Origin: JANNWF01 sp038205755 | Lineage (GTDB): Bacteria > Pseudomonadota > Gammaproteobacteria > Xanthomonadales > Xanthomonadaceae | DNA: 28,998 nt | Reading direction: 5' to 3' | Assembly (NCBI GenBank): GCA_038205755.1 | Contig: JBBRBN010000049.1 | Location: forward strand, 1 to 28,998 | Shown here: positions 1 to 7,928 of the stretch, in pieces | Layout: each line of letters opens with the position of its first letter | Position numbering within the stretch: position 1 is the stretch's first letter | Program-made: the position numbers and the translations under genes | The notes under the pieces: generated by a model | The model's database searches: none | Seen by the model: the letters and a program-made list of their open reading frames with translations, nothing else | What the model was told of the DNA's origin: nothing

Positions 1-1
1 C

Positions 2-646
2 GCCTACATCGGTGAAGGCCAGACCCTGTCGGCCGATGGAGAGGTCGCCATGCTGACCCAGAAGATCACTCGGACCGGTTCGGAACGGATCGCACGCTAT
101 GCCTTCGAGCTCGCTCGGCGGGTTGGCCGGCGCAAGGTTACCGTGGTTCACAAGGCCAACATTCTGAAGTCCACCTCGGGACTGTTTCTGCGGACCGCGC
201 GGCTAGTTGCCGCCGACTATCCGGACATCGAGACCCAGGAGATGATCGTCGACAACACCTGCATGCAGCTGGTGATGCGACCGGAGCAGTTCGATGTGAT
301 CGTCACCACCAATCTGTTTGGCGACATTCTGTCCGACCTGTGCGCCGGGCTGGTGGGTGGCCTCGGTCTGGCGCCAGGCGCCAACATCGGAACCGAGGCG
401 GCGATCTTCGAAGCGGTGCACGGCTCGGCGCCGGACATTGCCGGCCGCGGTATTGCCAACCCGTGCGCGCTGCTGCTGGGTGCCGCGCAGATGCTGGATC
501 ACCTGGCGCTGCCCGATGCCGCGCGCCGCTTGCGCTGGGCGATCGTAGCGACCCTCACGGATCGCGACAGCTTGACGGCCGATCTTGGCGGTAGCGGCAG
601 CACAGCCTCCTTCGCCAAGGCAATCGCCCGCCGCGCGGCGGGCTGA
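2..646 (+). CDS. NAD-type isocitrate dehydrogenase, C-terminal part (5' end outside window)
   Basis: The frame is open from base 2 and ends at TGA 644-646, giving the last 214 or so residues of an isocitrate/isopropylmalate dehydrogenase family protein. The substrate-loop region reads VHKANILKSTSGLF, which fits isocitrate dehydrogenase; isopropylmalate dehydrogenases carry a different sequence there. MIVDNTCMQLV, NLFGDILSDL and the cofactor-site stretch HGSAPDIAGRGIANP follow in the usual order. The enzyme would oxidatively decarboxylate isocitrate to 2-oxoglutarate in the TCA cycle in the cytosol. NAD rather than NADP use is inferred from resemblance to the Xanthomonas-type short enzyme. The internal ATG at base 50 is not the start because family sequence (YIGEGQTLS) continues upstream of it. 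The gene converges on the metalloprotease gene, with only about 30 bases between their stops. Confidence 0.9.
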   Translation, partial: AYIGEGQTLSADGEVAMLTQKITRTGSERIARYAFELARRVGRRKVTVVHKANILKSTSGLFLRTARLVAADYPDIETQEMIVDNTCMQLVMRPEQFDVIVTTNLFGDILSDLCAGLVGGLGLAPGANIGTEAAIFEAVHGSAPDIAGRGIANPCALLLGAAQMLDHLALPDAARRLRWAIVATLTDRDSLTADLGGSGSTASFAKAIARRAAG

Positions 647-678
647 TTGCCGATACGTTCGGTCAGTGACGGCGCCAG

Positions 679-2988
679 TCAGTTGGCGCGAAAGCGCGGC
701 GAGTTGGCCGGAATCAGCGGCGCATCGGTGCGCTGGAAGCGTCCGCCGCCTGGACCTGGGTAAGTCACGTCCAGCGTCAACGTACTTGGGCCTTCCGCCG
801 GTGGGCGCAGGTTGATCTTCAGGGTGCCGATGTCGACGAAGGTCAGCTCTGCAGGACTGAGGCACTGGGGTCCGCGGCAGTAGCCTTGCGCCTGTCGAAC
901 TGTGTACGTCTGACCCGGGTCATAGCGCGACGATTGCACCAAGCCCCAGCGGCCTCGCCCGGCCGCGTCCGGATAGTAGACGCCGATGGCGATGCCGTCG
1001 CCGCCTTCGCCTTGGAAGCTCTGCACGGTCACGCCCCAACCTGGATCGGCCGGATTGAACCAGACGCTGCTCACGTCCAGCGCCAGCGGCGCGAAGGGGT
1101 CCACCAGTGGCTGCATGCACCACTGGCGGGTCTCGCCGTCGAGGGTCCAGGTCATCAACGCCAGCGGCCCGTCAAGCACCCGCCCGGGAGCTGGTGCCAG
1201 ACAGATCGGCGAGCGCTGCGCGTCGACGAAGTCGATCCGCACCTCGCCTTCGAAATCGGCAGACGGATCGGCAACTGAACTGGGCGGCGGGCCCGCCTGG
1301 TAGTTGAAGCGCAACAGGCTGTCACCGGATGCATTTTTCTGCGGCACGAACACACCGTCCAGGACCCGGCCCAGTGAGGTGTACCACTCCGGGTTGCCGG
1401 CAGAGTCGTAGCTGTAGAAGCCAAGGAAGTACAGGTCGGCCGTTCCGGCAACGCGGCGGAAATCGATGCCGTGTCCATTGCGCGCCACGTCGAGGTACTG
1501 GGTTTCCAGCGGCGCGGTGAAGACCGGTGCCAGCTTCGGTGCCGGGTCGAATCCTATATCGCGGAGCATGTCACCGGCCAGCGAGAGGGATCGGATTGCG
1601 GGCGACGACGCCGTTGGCAGCATCAGCTGGTTGAAATGCTGGGTCCCCAGATGTGAGTAGGATCCCCCGCCCGCGACCTGCAACGGCGCATGCAGCTGAA
1701 TGGTGTTCTGCGGCGGGATGTTGTCCCGCAGGACGTTGTTGAACGAGCTCACCGACCGCGGTGCCTCGAAGCGCAGCAAGGTGCTTGATGTGAGGGCGTC
1801 TGCCCGTTCGGCATCGGTAACGCGCAGGAATTCCTTGACCTCAGGCTGGCTCCCGTCCGGCTGGAGAATCCGCGCAAAACGACCGTAAGCATCGTCGTAC
1901 TGCAGTCCGAACAAGGTTGGACGACTTCCCAGCGGCTGAGCCTCGCCGCCCAGCCCAACCAGCCCGACGAAGCCCATGCCGTGGGCGAGTTCGTGCAGGG
2001 CGACGGCGACGAAGCTTGGTTGGCTGGAGAATCCGCTCGGCACGCCGATGCCATAGTCGAAGCGACGGCTGACATTGGCGTCGTTATCCACCGCCAGATT
2101 GAATGTCGCGCGAATATCGGCCGATGGCGTGCTGCAGCTGCCGCCCAGAAAGCGGCAGAACGAGGTGCCCGCCTGATGGGCCGCCGCTGGCGAGAAGTGG
2201 ACGGTGTGGCGGGCGTCGAGGTACGGCGCGGGAAAGCTGCGTCCGGGATCATCGACCACGATGAAGCGCGGGCCGGCCTGGGCGAGGACGCCTCCTGTAT
2301 CCGAGAACTCCAGCGTGTCCCAGCACGCCTGCACTCTGATTGGCGCCGCTGGCCGCAGCTGTTCGCCCATCAGACGCGCGGCCTCGATCACCGCATTGCG
2401 GCGCTGCTGCCCGAGGGTGGTGCCGCTATTGCCGCGAATCGGCGTGCGCGCGGCCGGATCATTCCAGCCCGACAGGTTGCAGGTACTGTTAGCGCTGCCG
2501 GCATCGGTGAAGCTCACCTCGATGGGCGCAAAGTCGCTGGCACTGCCGATGGTCGAGCCGACGCTGAAGCCGGTTGTCGACGTTTCGAAATTGAGCAGGG
2601 CAAGGTAGAGCCGGCCCGCCCGCAGCGGCTGTTTGCTGGCGCGGCTGATGACCACGTACTCGTCGCCGGCCGGGCTGGCCGAGTAGTAGTGGGATCGCTC
2701 GAGCAGATCGTCGACGGTCAGGCTGGCGATGCTCTCGGTGGCTGGATCGAAAAATGGCGACTCGACCCGTACGAACAGATCCAGATCGCGCGCCGCATTG
2801 GCCGCCAGCAGCCGCACGGTGAGCCTCTCGACGCCGGCCGGGACATCAATGCAGACACTGACGGTAAGTGCCTGACCTGGCAGCGGCTGCGCCGCGGTCA
2901 CGGTGGTGCCAGCCGACAACGGCGTCAGGCATTGGCCGCTCACTGCGCCGGCGGCAAGCAGCAGGGTCAGGCCGAGCAAACGGTTCAT
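679..2988 (-). CDS. secreted zinc metalloprotease with HExxH motif and C-terminal beta domains
   Basis: The protein has 769 residues. An N-terminal signal peptide (MNRLLGLTLLLAAGAVSG) precedes a Cys-containing mature region. The zinc motif HELAHGMGF lies at residues 332-340 (H332, E333, H336 visible). The residue ten after the first His, where a metzincin would have its third ligand, is Gly, so the third ligand must lie elsewhere. Residues ~495-769 hold two copies of a beta-rich module, the first with SAGNPEWY and the second with WFNPADPGWG, of a kind often appended to exported Xanthomonadales proteins. The start ATG (2986-2988) overlaps the TGA of the upstream small gene as ATGA, so translation is probably coupled. 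Role is inferred as extracellular or periplasmic proteolysis; the substrate is unknown. Confidence 0.8.
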   Translation of the reverse strand: MNRLLGLTLLLAAGAVSGQCLTPLSAGTTVTAAQPLPGQALTVSVCIDVPAGVERLTVRLLAANAARDLDLFVRVESPFFDPATESIASLTVDDLLERSHYYSASPAGDEYVVISRASKQPLRAGRLYLALLNFETSTTGFSVGSTIGSASDFAPIEVSFTDAGSANSTCNLSGWNDPAARTPIRGNSGTTLGQQRRNAVIEAARLMGEQLRPAAPIRVQACWDTLEFSDTGGVLAQAGPRFIVVDDPGRSFPAPYLDARHTVHFSPAAAHQAGTSFCRFLGGSCSTPSADIRATFNLAVDNDANVSRRFDYGIGVPSGFSSQPSFVAVALHELAHGMGFVGLVGLGGEAQPLGSRPTLFGLQYDDAYGRFARILQPDGSQPEVKEFLRVTDAERADALTSSTLLRFEAPRSVSSFNNVLRDNIPPQNTIQLHAPLQVAGGGSYSHLGTQHFNQLMLPTASSPAIRSLSLAGDMLRDIGFDPAPKLAPVFTAPLETQYLDVARNGHGIDFRRVAGTADLYFLGFYSYDSAGNPEWYTSLGRVLDGVFVPQKNASGDSLLRFNYQAGPPPSSVADPSADFEGEVRIDFVDAQRSPICLAPAPGRVLDGPLALMTWTLDGETRQWCMQPLVDPFAPLALDVSSVWFNPADPGWGVTVQSFQGEGGDGIAIGVYYPDAAGRGRWGLVQSSRYDPGQTYTVRQAQGYCRGPQCLSPAELTFVDIGTLKINLRPPAEGPSTLTLDVTYPGPGGGRFQRTDAPLIPANSPRFRAN

Positions 2989-3305
2989 GGCTGCTGCTCC
3001 ACGCCGGATGCCGGATCGGGCTTGGAAAATGTGAGCGCCGAATGATCCTGGTCACAGCGATAGCTGACCGCGCCATCCACGTGCCGGTGCAGCCGCAGGC
3101 TGACCTCGATCGGCATGAACTCGGCGGGCGGCAGGCTTGGCTTAAGGCTCCCCCCAGCGGACTTTGAGCTCGCGGCCTGACGCAACGGGTGGAACTCCAA
3201 CGCCAGATCGGCCGGTTCTGCCTCAACATCCGGTGTCATGGCGTTGGCCGCAAGTAACGGCGAGAGCGCGAGGCTCAACAGCCCAACGCGGGCGAAAAGA
3301 TTCAT
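2985..3305 (-). CDS. small secreted protein coupled to metalloprotease
   Basis: This 106-residue protein begins MNLFARVGLLSLALSPLLAANA, a clear Sec signal peptide. I chose the ATG at 3303-3305 because a GGAGG ribosome site (3310-3314 on the complement) stands five bases upstream; the longer frame to 3365 has no signal sequence at its start. The mature part is about 85 residues, with one Cys and a stretch MPIEVSLRLHRHVDGAVSYR suggestive of a beta fold. I do not recognise a named family. Its TGA overlaps the protease ATG by four bases, so the two are one translational unit. A role as chaperone, propeptide-like inhibitor or partner of the protease is a guess from this coupling only. Confidence 0.7.
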   Translation of the reverse strand: MNLFARVGLLSLALSPLLAANAMTPDVEAEPADLALEFHPLRQAASSKSAGGSLKPSLPPAEFMPIEVSLRLHRHVDGAVSYRCDQDHSALTFSKPDPASGVEQQP

Positions 3306-3376
3306 CGAGCCTCCATTCTGGGCTGCGGCGGGAAAAGCCGCCACTGACCGGCGGGCTGCAGACAAACAAAGGTCGG

Positions 3377-3408
3377 ATGATAAGGCCGCCAGCGGACCTG
3401 TGCGTCAA
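3377..3408 (-). promoter_or_regulatory. weak candidate promoter for small protein/protease pair
   Basis: On the complement, TTGACG (3408-3403, overlapping the thiD stop codon) is followed by TATCAT (3382-3377). The spacer is 20 bases, longer than the 16-18 usual for sigma70, so this is only a candidate. If real, the pair could be transcribed apart from thiD. Confidence 0.22.
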
Positions 3409-4223
3409 CGCGATGCGCGCTGCCAGTCATGACCAAGCACAGCCAGCGTCGAGCGCCCCGGTCGGTACGAATGCACCAGCGCACCGTGCACGTAGTCACA
3501 GGCGCTGCGACAGGCGAGTATCAGCGGCTGCCCCAGAGCAAGCCCGCAGGCGATCGCCGATGACAGGGTGCAACCCGTCCCATGTCCTTCTACGGCCAGG
3601 CGTCGGTGACTGAACGTGGTGATCTCGCCGCTGTCATCGAGCCAGTCGATCGCCTCGCCACCCGGCAGATGTCCGCCCTTCACGAGCACCGCGGCCGCGC
3701 CGAGGCCGCGCAGCACGGCAGCGGCGGCCGCCAGGTCAGAGGCCGATTCAACCTGCCCAGCGCCCAGCATCCGCGCTTCAGGGATGTTGGGGGTCACAAC
3801 CCGCGCCAGCGGAAACAATAGGCCGACCAGGCCGTGGACGGCCGCGGGCTCGAGCAAGGTCGCGCCGGAGCTCGCCACCATCACCGGATCCAACACCATC
3901 GGAACGGGCAGCACGTCGGTCAGCACCTGCGCGACGCACTCGATAACGTCGAGATTGGCGAGCATGCCGATCTTGACTGCACCGATATCGAAGTCATCAA
4001 ACGCGGAGAGGATCTGCGCCCTCAGAACCTCCAGCGGACAGCCCGCTATGGCCGACACGCCGCGGGTATTCTGCGCCGTCAGCGCGGTGATGGCGGTCAG
4101 CGGATGCAGCCCGTGCGCGTGGATGGTGCGCAGGTCAGCCTGGATGCCTGCGCCGCCGCCGGAATCCGACCCGGCAATGCTGAGCACGCTGCGCCGACGA
4201 CCGTCGGAGTCAGTCTGTTGCAT
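3405..4223 (-). CDS. thiD: hydroxymethylpyrimidine / phosphomethylpyrimidine kinase ThiD
   Basis: The protein has 272 residues, the usual size for stand-alone ThiD. The substrate-binding start SIAGSDSGGGAGIQADL (from about residue 15), ALTAQNTRGV, the metal-site region VLDPVMVASSG, VKGGHL and the catalytic anion-hole motif GHGTGCTLSSAIA are all present in order. It phosphorylates 4-amino-5-hydroxymethyl-2-methylpyrimidine twice to give HMP-PP for thiamine synthesis or salvage in the cytosol. No thiE, thiC or other thi gene is visible nearby. The ATG at 4221-4223 lacks a clear Shine-Dalgarno sequence and lies inside a perfect inverted repeat, so start and regulation are less certain than identity. 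I saw no TPP riboswitch core upstream. Confidence 0.95.
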   Translation of the reverse strand: MQQTDSDGRRRSVLSIAGSDSGGGAGIQADLRTIHAHGLHPLTAITALTAQNTRGVSAIAGCPLEVLRAQILSAFDDFDIGAVKIGMLANLDVIECVAQVLTDVLPVPMVLDPVMVASSGATLLEPAAVHGLVGLLFPLARVVTPNIPEARMLGAGQVESASDLAAAAAVLRGLGAAAVLVKGGHLPGGEAIDWLDDSGEITTFSHRRLAVEGHGTGCTLSSAIACGLALGQPLILACRSACDYVHGALVHSYRPGRSTLAVLGHDWQRASR

Positions 4224-4234
4224 TTGCGCAACAG
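4215..4234. promoter_or_regulatory. perfect inverted repeat over thiD start codon
   Basis: CTGTTGC (4215-4221), six bases, then GCAACAG (4228-4234) form a perfect 7-base inverted repeat that includes the thiD start codon. The half-site TGTTGC/GCAACA recurs at 4475-4500 near the promoter of the divergent barrel gene. An operator for one regulator acting on both genes is possible but unproven. Confidence 0.4.
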
Positions 4235-4331
4235 TCGCGGTTGGCGGTCAAGGCAGTTCGTTTTCCGGTCGTCGATCTGTCGCCGCGCGATCTGGTCATC
4301 TGAAGGCAAGCTATTGATAGGTATGAGCGGA

Positions 4332-4404
4332 GCGCTCAGCATCGGCGGCGGGCGCTGCTCCGCCAGCGGCCGTTGTCCGCCGAGCGGACGGCGCCGCTGA
4401 GCGC
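4332..4404. repeat. structured GC-rich inverted repeat in divergent gap
   Basis: The 323-base gap between thiD and the barrel gene contains nested dyads. The outer pair is GCGCTCAGC (4332-4340) with GCTGAGCGC (4396-4404). Inside it GTCCGC (4375-4380) pairs with GCGGAC (4384-4389) around a CGA loop. No T-run follows on either strand at the outer stem, so it is not a standard intrinsic terminator. No coding frame with a credible start was seen here. Confidence 0.4.
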
Positions 4405-4474
4405 GCATTTTGACTGATTGTAGCGTTTCTTGTGCTGCCGCGAAGGCGGTCCAAGGCTGCAGAGAGGGAAAAAC

Positions 4475-4500
4475 GCAACAAACTGTTGACCCGCTGTTGC
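4475..4500. promoter_or_regulatory. operator-like TGTTGC dyads overlapping -35 box
   Basis: GCAACA (4475-4480) and TGTTGC (4495-4500) form an inverted repeat with 14 bases between. A nested dyad, CAACA-AAC-TGTTG, occupies 4476-4488. The -35 hexamer (4486-4491) lies within this block, so a bound protein would block RNA polymerase. The half-site matches the dyad at the thiD start. Confidence 0.4.
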
Positions 4501-4514
4501 GTTCTATCCATACT
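4486..4514 (+). promoter_or_regulatory. sigma70-type promoter for barrel gene
   Basis: TTGACC (4486-4491) and CATACT (4509-4514) are separated by 17 bases, five of six and four of six matches to consensus. A transcript starting near 4521 would leave a leader of about 26 bases before the TTG start codon at 4547. Confidence 0.6.
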
Positions 4515-4546
4515 CCGGGCCACTTGCACCGAGAGTCCTTCGCCCC

Positions 4547-5671
4547 TTGCGCCCGAACCTCCTCACCGTCTGCTGTCTCCTCGCGCTGCCCGGTATGGCT
4601 GAAGCCGCCGGCAACGCGTCGGCGCAGTGGCGTGACTACGCGCGCAGCAGCATGACGCCGGCGTTCGAGTGGGCGGCGCAAGCCGAGGAGCCCAAGGCCG
4701 CGCTGGCGGAGTCTGCTGCGTCTGGCTCCGTGCTGATGCGCGACGCGACGCTCCGGGCGCTGGCAAACTGGCGTGGCGGTGATCGACTCGCGCTTGAGTT
4801 CAGCGCTGGCGCAGGCGGCAGCAGTCTGATTACTGATCAGGCCAGCAGCCTGGTTGCGCGCAGCCGCTCCGCTTTTGTCAGTGGTCAGGCGAATACCTCG
4901 CTGACTCAGTCGTTCAGTTCGCAATCTGAGCTGTCGCTCACTGCGATCATTGCGCGCAGCCGATTTGCAACGCCGGGGATGGGCGCTTCGCCTTGGCAGT
5001 CGGTGGAGCAGTTCACCGGGGTTCGGCAGTCGGGCGTGCAGGAGGTCTCTGAAGGCGGCGGCGTGGCCGTGGCGTTTCGGCATGGTGTGACGGACGACGT
5101 CGTGGTCAGCCTGTCGCTGCAGTCGCGGCTGGATATGGACGCATTCAAGGCCTACCGGGGAATCTACTCGGAGGCTGGCGATTTCGATCTGCCCGGCAAT
5201 TTGCGGACCGGCTTCGAATGGTCCCTTGGCAATCGTTTTGCGGTCGGCGCAGATGTGCAGCGCGTGATGTACAGCGATATTGACGCCTTCACCTCAGCGC
5301 AGCTGCCGACCCGCTTTCTGGCCTTGCTCGGTGACGGCAGCTCGCCGGAGTTCCGCTGGCAGGATCTCACCGTCTACTCGGCCGAGGCAGCGCTGCTGGA
5401 CGATCTCGGCGGGCGCTGGTCGCTGCGCTATTCAACCCAGCAGCAGCCGCGTCCCACCTCGGCGCTTCTGTCGCGTGCGCTGGCCAACCAGTACGCAGAC
5501 GGCAACATCGGTTTCGGTTACCGCCGCGCCCTCGGCTCGGCGGGCGAATTCCAGTTTGCAGCCAGCTATGCGCCGGCTGCCTATGTCATGGCTTCAGCGC
5601 CCTTCGTGCAGCTCGATTTCGATGGCGGTTCGCAAATCGAAGTCGAAGCGCAGTGGACGCTGGCCTTCTAG
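4547..5671 (+). CDS. outer-membrane beta-barrel protein, FadL/OmpP1-like
   Basis: The protein has 374 residues. The TTG start at 4547 gives a good signal peptide (MRPNLLTVCCLLALPGMAEA); the ATG at 4595 would remove it. A GAGAG site lies about 11 bases upstream and a promoter ends near 4514. The body has alternating hydrophobic strands and ends QWTLAF, the terminal aromatic residue typical of barrel proteins recognised by the BAM complex. The segment LRTGFEWSLGNRFAVGADV followed by QRVMYSDIDAF, and the later WQDLTVYSAEAA, resemble the late strands of FadL-type long-chain fatty-acid transporters. It is shorter than typical FadL (over 400 residues) and the N-terminal hatch is not obvious, so the family call is moderate. 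A hydrophobic-substrate role would suit the WS/DGAT gene nearby. Confidence 0.65.
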   Translation: MRPNLLTVCCLLALPGMAEAAGNASAQWRDYARSSMTPAFEWAAQAEEPKAALAESAASGSVLMRDATLRALANWRGGDRLALEFSAGAGGSSLITDQASSLVARSRSAFVSGQANTSLTQSFSSQSELSLTAIIARSRFATPGMGASPWQSVEQFTGVRQSGVQEVSEGGGVAVAFRHGVTDDVVVSLSLQSRLDMDAFKAYRGIYSEAGDFDLPGNLRTGFEWSLGNRFAVGADVQRVMYSDIDAFTSAQLPTRFLALLGDGSSPEFRWQDLTVYSAEAALLDDLGGRWSLRYSTQQQPRPTSALLSRALANQYADGNIGFGYRRALGSAGEFQFAASYAPAAYVMASAPFVQLDFDGGSQIEVEAQWTLAF

Positions 5672-5702
5672 TTTCAACCTAATCAAGTTCAGGGCTTGAT
5701 TG

Positions 5703-5729
5703 AAGGCTCCCTCGGGGGCCTTTTTTTTT
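5703..5729 (+). terminator. intrinsic terminator of barrel gene
   Basis: AAGGCTCC (5703-5710), loop CTCG and GGGGCCTT (5715-5722) form an 8-base-pair stem with one G-T pair. It runs directly into a tract of nine T (5721-5729), 31 bases after the barrel stop codon. Confidence 0.9.
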
Positions 5730-5812
5730 GCCCCTCTTCCCTGCAGCCGTGCCGAAAAGTCCGGTGCCGCGAACGTTCCGGCGCTGGAGCAAGTCGCGCG
5801 CCTCTGAGTCAG

Positions 5813-5833
5813 AAAAGCCGAGTGATCCCGGCT
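5813..5833 (-). terminator. possible intrinsic terminator of TerB-like gene
   Basis: Read on the complement, AGCCG (5833-5829) and CGGCT (5820-5816) form a short stem around a ten-base loop region, followed by TTTT. It lies about 40 bases after the stop of the TerB-like gene. The stem is weak and the T-run short. Confidence 0.4.
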
Positions 5834-5871
5834 CTATCCGAGCGGTCTCCGGGCTGCTTGCACCGGGTCGG

Positions 5872-6345
5872 TCAGCGGGTAACGACCGCCGCCAGGCGCC
5901 GGTCCAACTCGTCGCTGCCGTAGCCCAGTTCAGCGGTTGCCAATTCGAGGAACTGGCGCTCTTTGGGCCGCAGACGTTCATCCGCGGCGGCCAGCCGAAT
6001 CAGGGCATCGTAGAGTCGCTCACTCTCCGGGGAAAGCGGCCGGTAGACCTCGCGAAAGCGCGCGAACTCCTCATGCAGGTCGATCTCGCGATTGCGTCCG
6101 CGCTGCAGCGCCTCGGACGCAAGCTCACGCTCACGCATGGAAAGCGACAGCGCATCCATCGCATTGTTGATGAACTCCGCTTCGTGGCTGGTGATCAGGC
6201 TGTCCAGTTTGGCCAGATAGCCAAGCAGCGCGAACGCCACCTGCAGGCCGACGTCGCGCTGCGGGTCGGCCTTGCCGCCGCCAAAAAACTCACCCAGGCT
6301 TTGCCCAAAGTCACGGAAAAGCCCGCCGATCCCGTTCTGCGCCAT
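5872..6345 (-). CDS. TerB-like (tellurite-resistance TerB / DjlA N-terminal fold) protein
   Basis: The ATG at 6343-6345 has AAAAGGGGA just upstream on the complement and gives 157 residues; the longer open frame lacks any family sequence. Residues ~1-25 are Gly-rich (GIGGLFRDFGQSLGEFFGGG). The rest is all-helical with the TerB/DjlA pattern: QVAFALLGYLAKLDSLITSHE, then helices ending LIRLAAADERLRPKERQFLE, the acidic turn (AADERLRPKE) seen in these metal-binding-like helical bundles. No J domain is present, unlike DjlA. It is cytosolic and its role is unknown; TerB proteins are linked to envelope stress. It is transcribed divergently from the WS/DGAT gene. Confidence 0.75.
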   Translation of the reverse strand: MAQNGIGGLFRDFGQSLGEFFGGGKADPQRDVGLQVAFALLGYLAKLDSLITSHEAEFINNAMDALSLSMRERELASEALQRGRNREIDLHEEFARFREVYRPLSPESERLYDALIRLAAADERLRPKERQFLELATAELGYGSDELDRRLAAVVTR

Positions 6346-6527
6346 CTTTGTCCCCTTTTCGTTGACTGGCGTCATCCGCGCCAGTGCATTTGATACCACG
6401 GAAACCGCTCGACTGCGAACGGCCCGGCGTTCCTTCCGCAGAAGCGCCGTCTGCGCCGCTGCGCTGCGCTGCACAACGGCGCAACGAGCAGGGTCGACTA
6501 TGCTCGGCCGCGGCCAAGGAGAGCCCC

Positions 6528-7928
6528 GTGGGGAAACGATTGCGACCGCTGACCGGGCTTGATGCCCTGTTCGTCTACCTCGAGTCCATGGGCACGCCCA
6601 TGCACGTTGCCAGCCTGATCCGGCTGGCTCCGCCGGCGCGCAACCGGCGCGGCTTTGCGGCGGCCCTCCGTGATCATCTGATTGCCCGGCTATCGAGCAT
6701 TCCAATCCTCAGTCGCGAACTGGTTGAGGCGCCGCTGGCGCTGGGTCATCCGATGTGGCGCGAGGTGGCGGATTTTGACCCGGCGCCGCATGTGCGCCTG
6801 GTGACGCTGGCCGCGCCCGGCGGCGAGCGCCAGCTCAATGCGTTGATAGCCCGACTTCATGCGGTTGCTCTGGACCGCCAGCGGCCGCTGTGGGAGATCG
6901 TGGTGGTGGACGGGCTCGACGACGGCGGAGTGGCGCTGTATCTGAAGTCCCACCATGCGCTGGTGGATGGTCAGGCAGGAGTCCAGGTTACTGGCGCGCT
7001 GCTCGACATCGAGCCAACGCCGTTGCAGCGTCGAACCAAGACCAAAGCGCCAGCGTCGACGCCAATGCCACCCGCAAACGCGGTAGCCCGTGCCGCATTG
7101 CGGGCCAGCGCCCGACAGTTCGGCGCGATGCTGCGCGGGGTGCCGGAAGGCGTTCGTCGGCTGGCTGCTGGCGCCCGTTCCGGCGTGAGCCTTGAGAAAC
7201 TGCGCGACAGCGTGTGGCTGGCCCCGCGCACCACGTTCAACGTGCAGCTTGGAAAATCTCGGCGCTTTGCGACCGCCAGCCTGCCGCTGGCCGACGTCAA
7301 ACGGGTGGCCAAGCACTTTGGGGCAAGTCTCAACGATGTGGTCATGACGCTTTGCGCCGCTGCGCTGCGCAGCCATCTGCTGCGCCGCAAATCATTGCCC
7401 GACATGCCGTTGATTGCGGCGATGCCGGTGTCGCTGCGTGCGCCGGGCGTGGAGGGCGGCAACGAGGTGTCGATGGTGCAGTGTCCGCTGGCGACCAATA
7501 TCGCCGATCCGGTCGCGCGGCTGGCCGCGATTGTCGGCGCCACCCGGCAGATCAAGGGCCGGGTGGCGGCGTTCAAAGGTCTACTCCCGACCGACTTCCC
7601 GGGCATCGCGGCACCGATCTGGGCGACCGGGATCAGTCGACTCTGGCAGCGGGGCCGCCTGTCGGAACGCCTGCCGCCGCTGGCCAATCTGGTGATTTCG
7701 AACGTGCCGGGACCGCCAGTGCCGCTGTTCGTCGCCGGAGCGGCGGTGCGGCACTTCCATCCGGTGTCGATCATCACTCACGGGCTGGGGCTGAACATCA
7801 CCGTGCTCAGCTATGCCGGATCGCTGGAGGTCGGAATCGTGTCGTCCAAGGAAACCCTGGATCGACCCGAGACCCTCGGGCGCGGGTTAACCGACGCGCT
7901 TGCCGTATTGCTGAGGGCCGCTGCATGA
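6528..7928 (+). CDS. wax ester synthase / diacylglycerol acyltransferase (WS/DGAT)
   Basis: The GTG start at 6528-6530, with AAGGAGAG at 6516-6523, gives 466 residues beginning MGKRLRPLTGLDALFVYLES, the normal start and length for the family. The catalytic motif HHxxxDG is at residues 142-148 (HHALVDG). PLWEIVVVDGL, SLNDVVMTLCAAALR and NLVISNVPGPPVPLF are further family signatures. The enzyme transfers acyl groups from acyl-CoA to fatty alcohols or diacylglycerol at the inner membrane face, making storage lipids. It overlaps the next gene as ATGA, so the hydrolase is translationally coupled. Substrate preference cannot be read from sequence. Confidence 0.93.
   Translation: MGKRLRPLTGLDALFVYLESMGTPMHVASLIRLAPPARNRRGFAAALRDHLIARLSSIPILSRELVEAPLALGHPMWREVADFDPAPHVRLVTLAAPGGERQLNALIARLHAVALDRQRPLWEIVVVDGLDDGGVALYLKSHHALVDGQAGVQVTGALLDIEPTPLQRRTKTKAPASTPMPPANAVARAALRASARQFGAMLRGVPEGVRRLAAGARSGVSLEKLRDSVWLAPRTTFNVQLGKSRRFATASLPLADVKRVAKHFGASLNDVVMTLCAAALRSHLLRRKSLPDMPLIAAMPVSLRAPGVEGGNEVSMVQCPLATNIADPVARLAAIVGATRQIKGRVAAFKGLLPTDFPGIAAPIWATGISRLWQRGRLSERLPPLANLVISNVPGPPVPLFVAGAAVRHFHPVSIITHGLGLNITVLSYAGSLEVGIVSSKETLDRPETLGRGLTDALAVLLRAAA

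Noticed and set aside
1981..3045. 354-codon plus-strand open frame inside the metalloprotease gene
   Set aside because: It is antisense to the HExxH protease region and signal peptide; its translation is Arg/Ala/Gly-rich with no family motifs.
4224..4546. TPP riboswitch upstream of thiD
   Set aside because: I could not find the conserved thi-box sequences on the complement of this gap; the structure seen is GC-rich stems without them.
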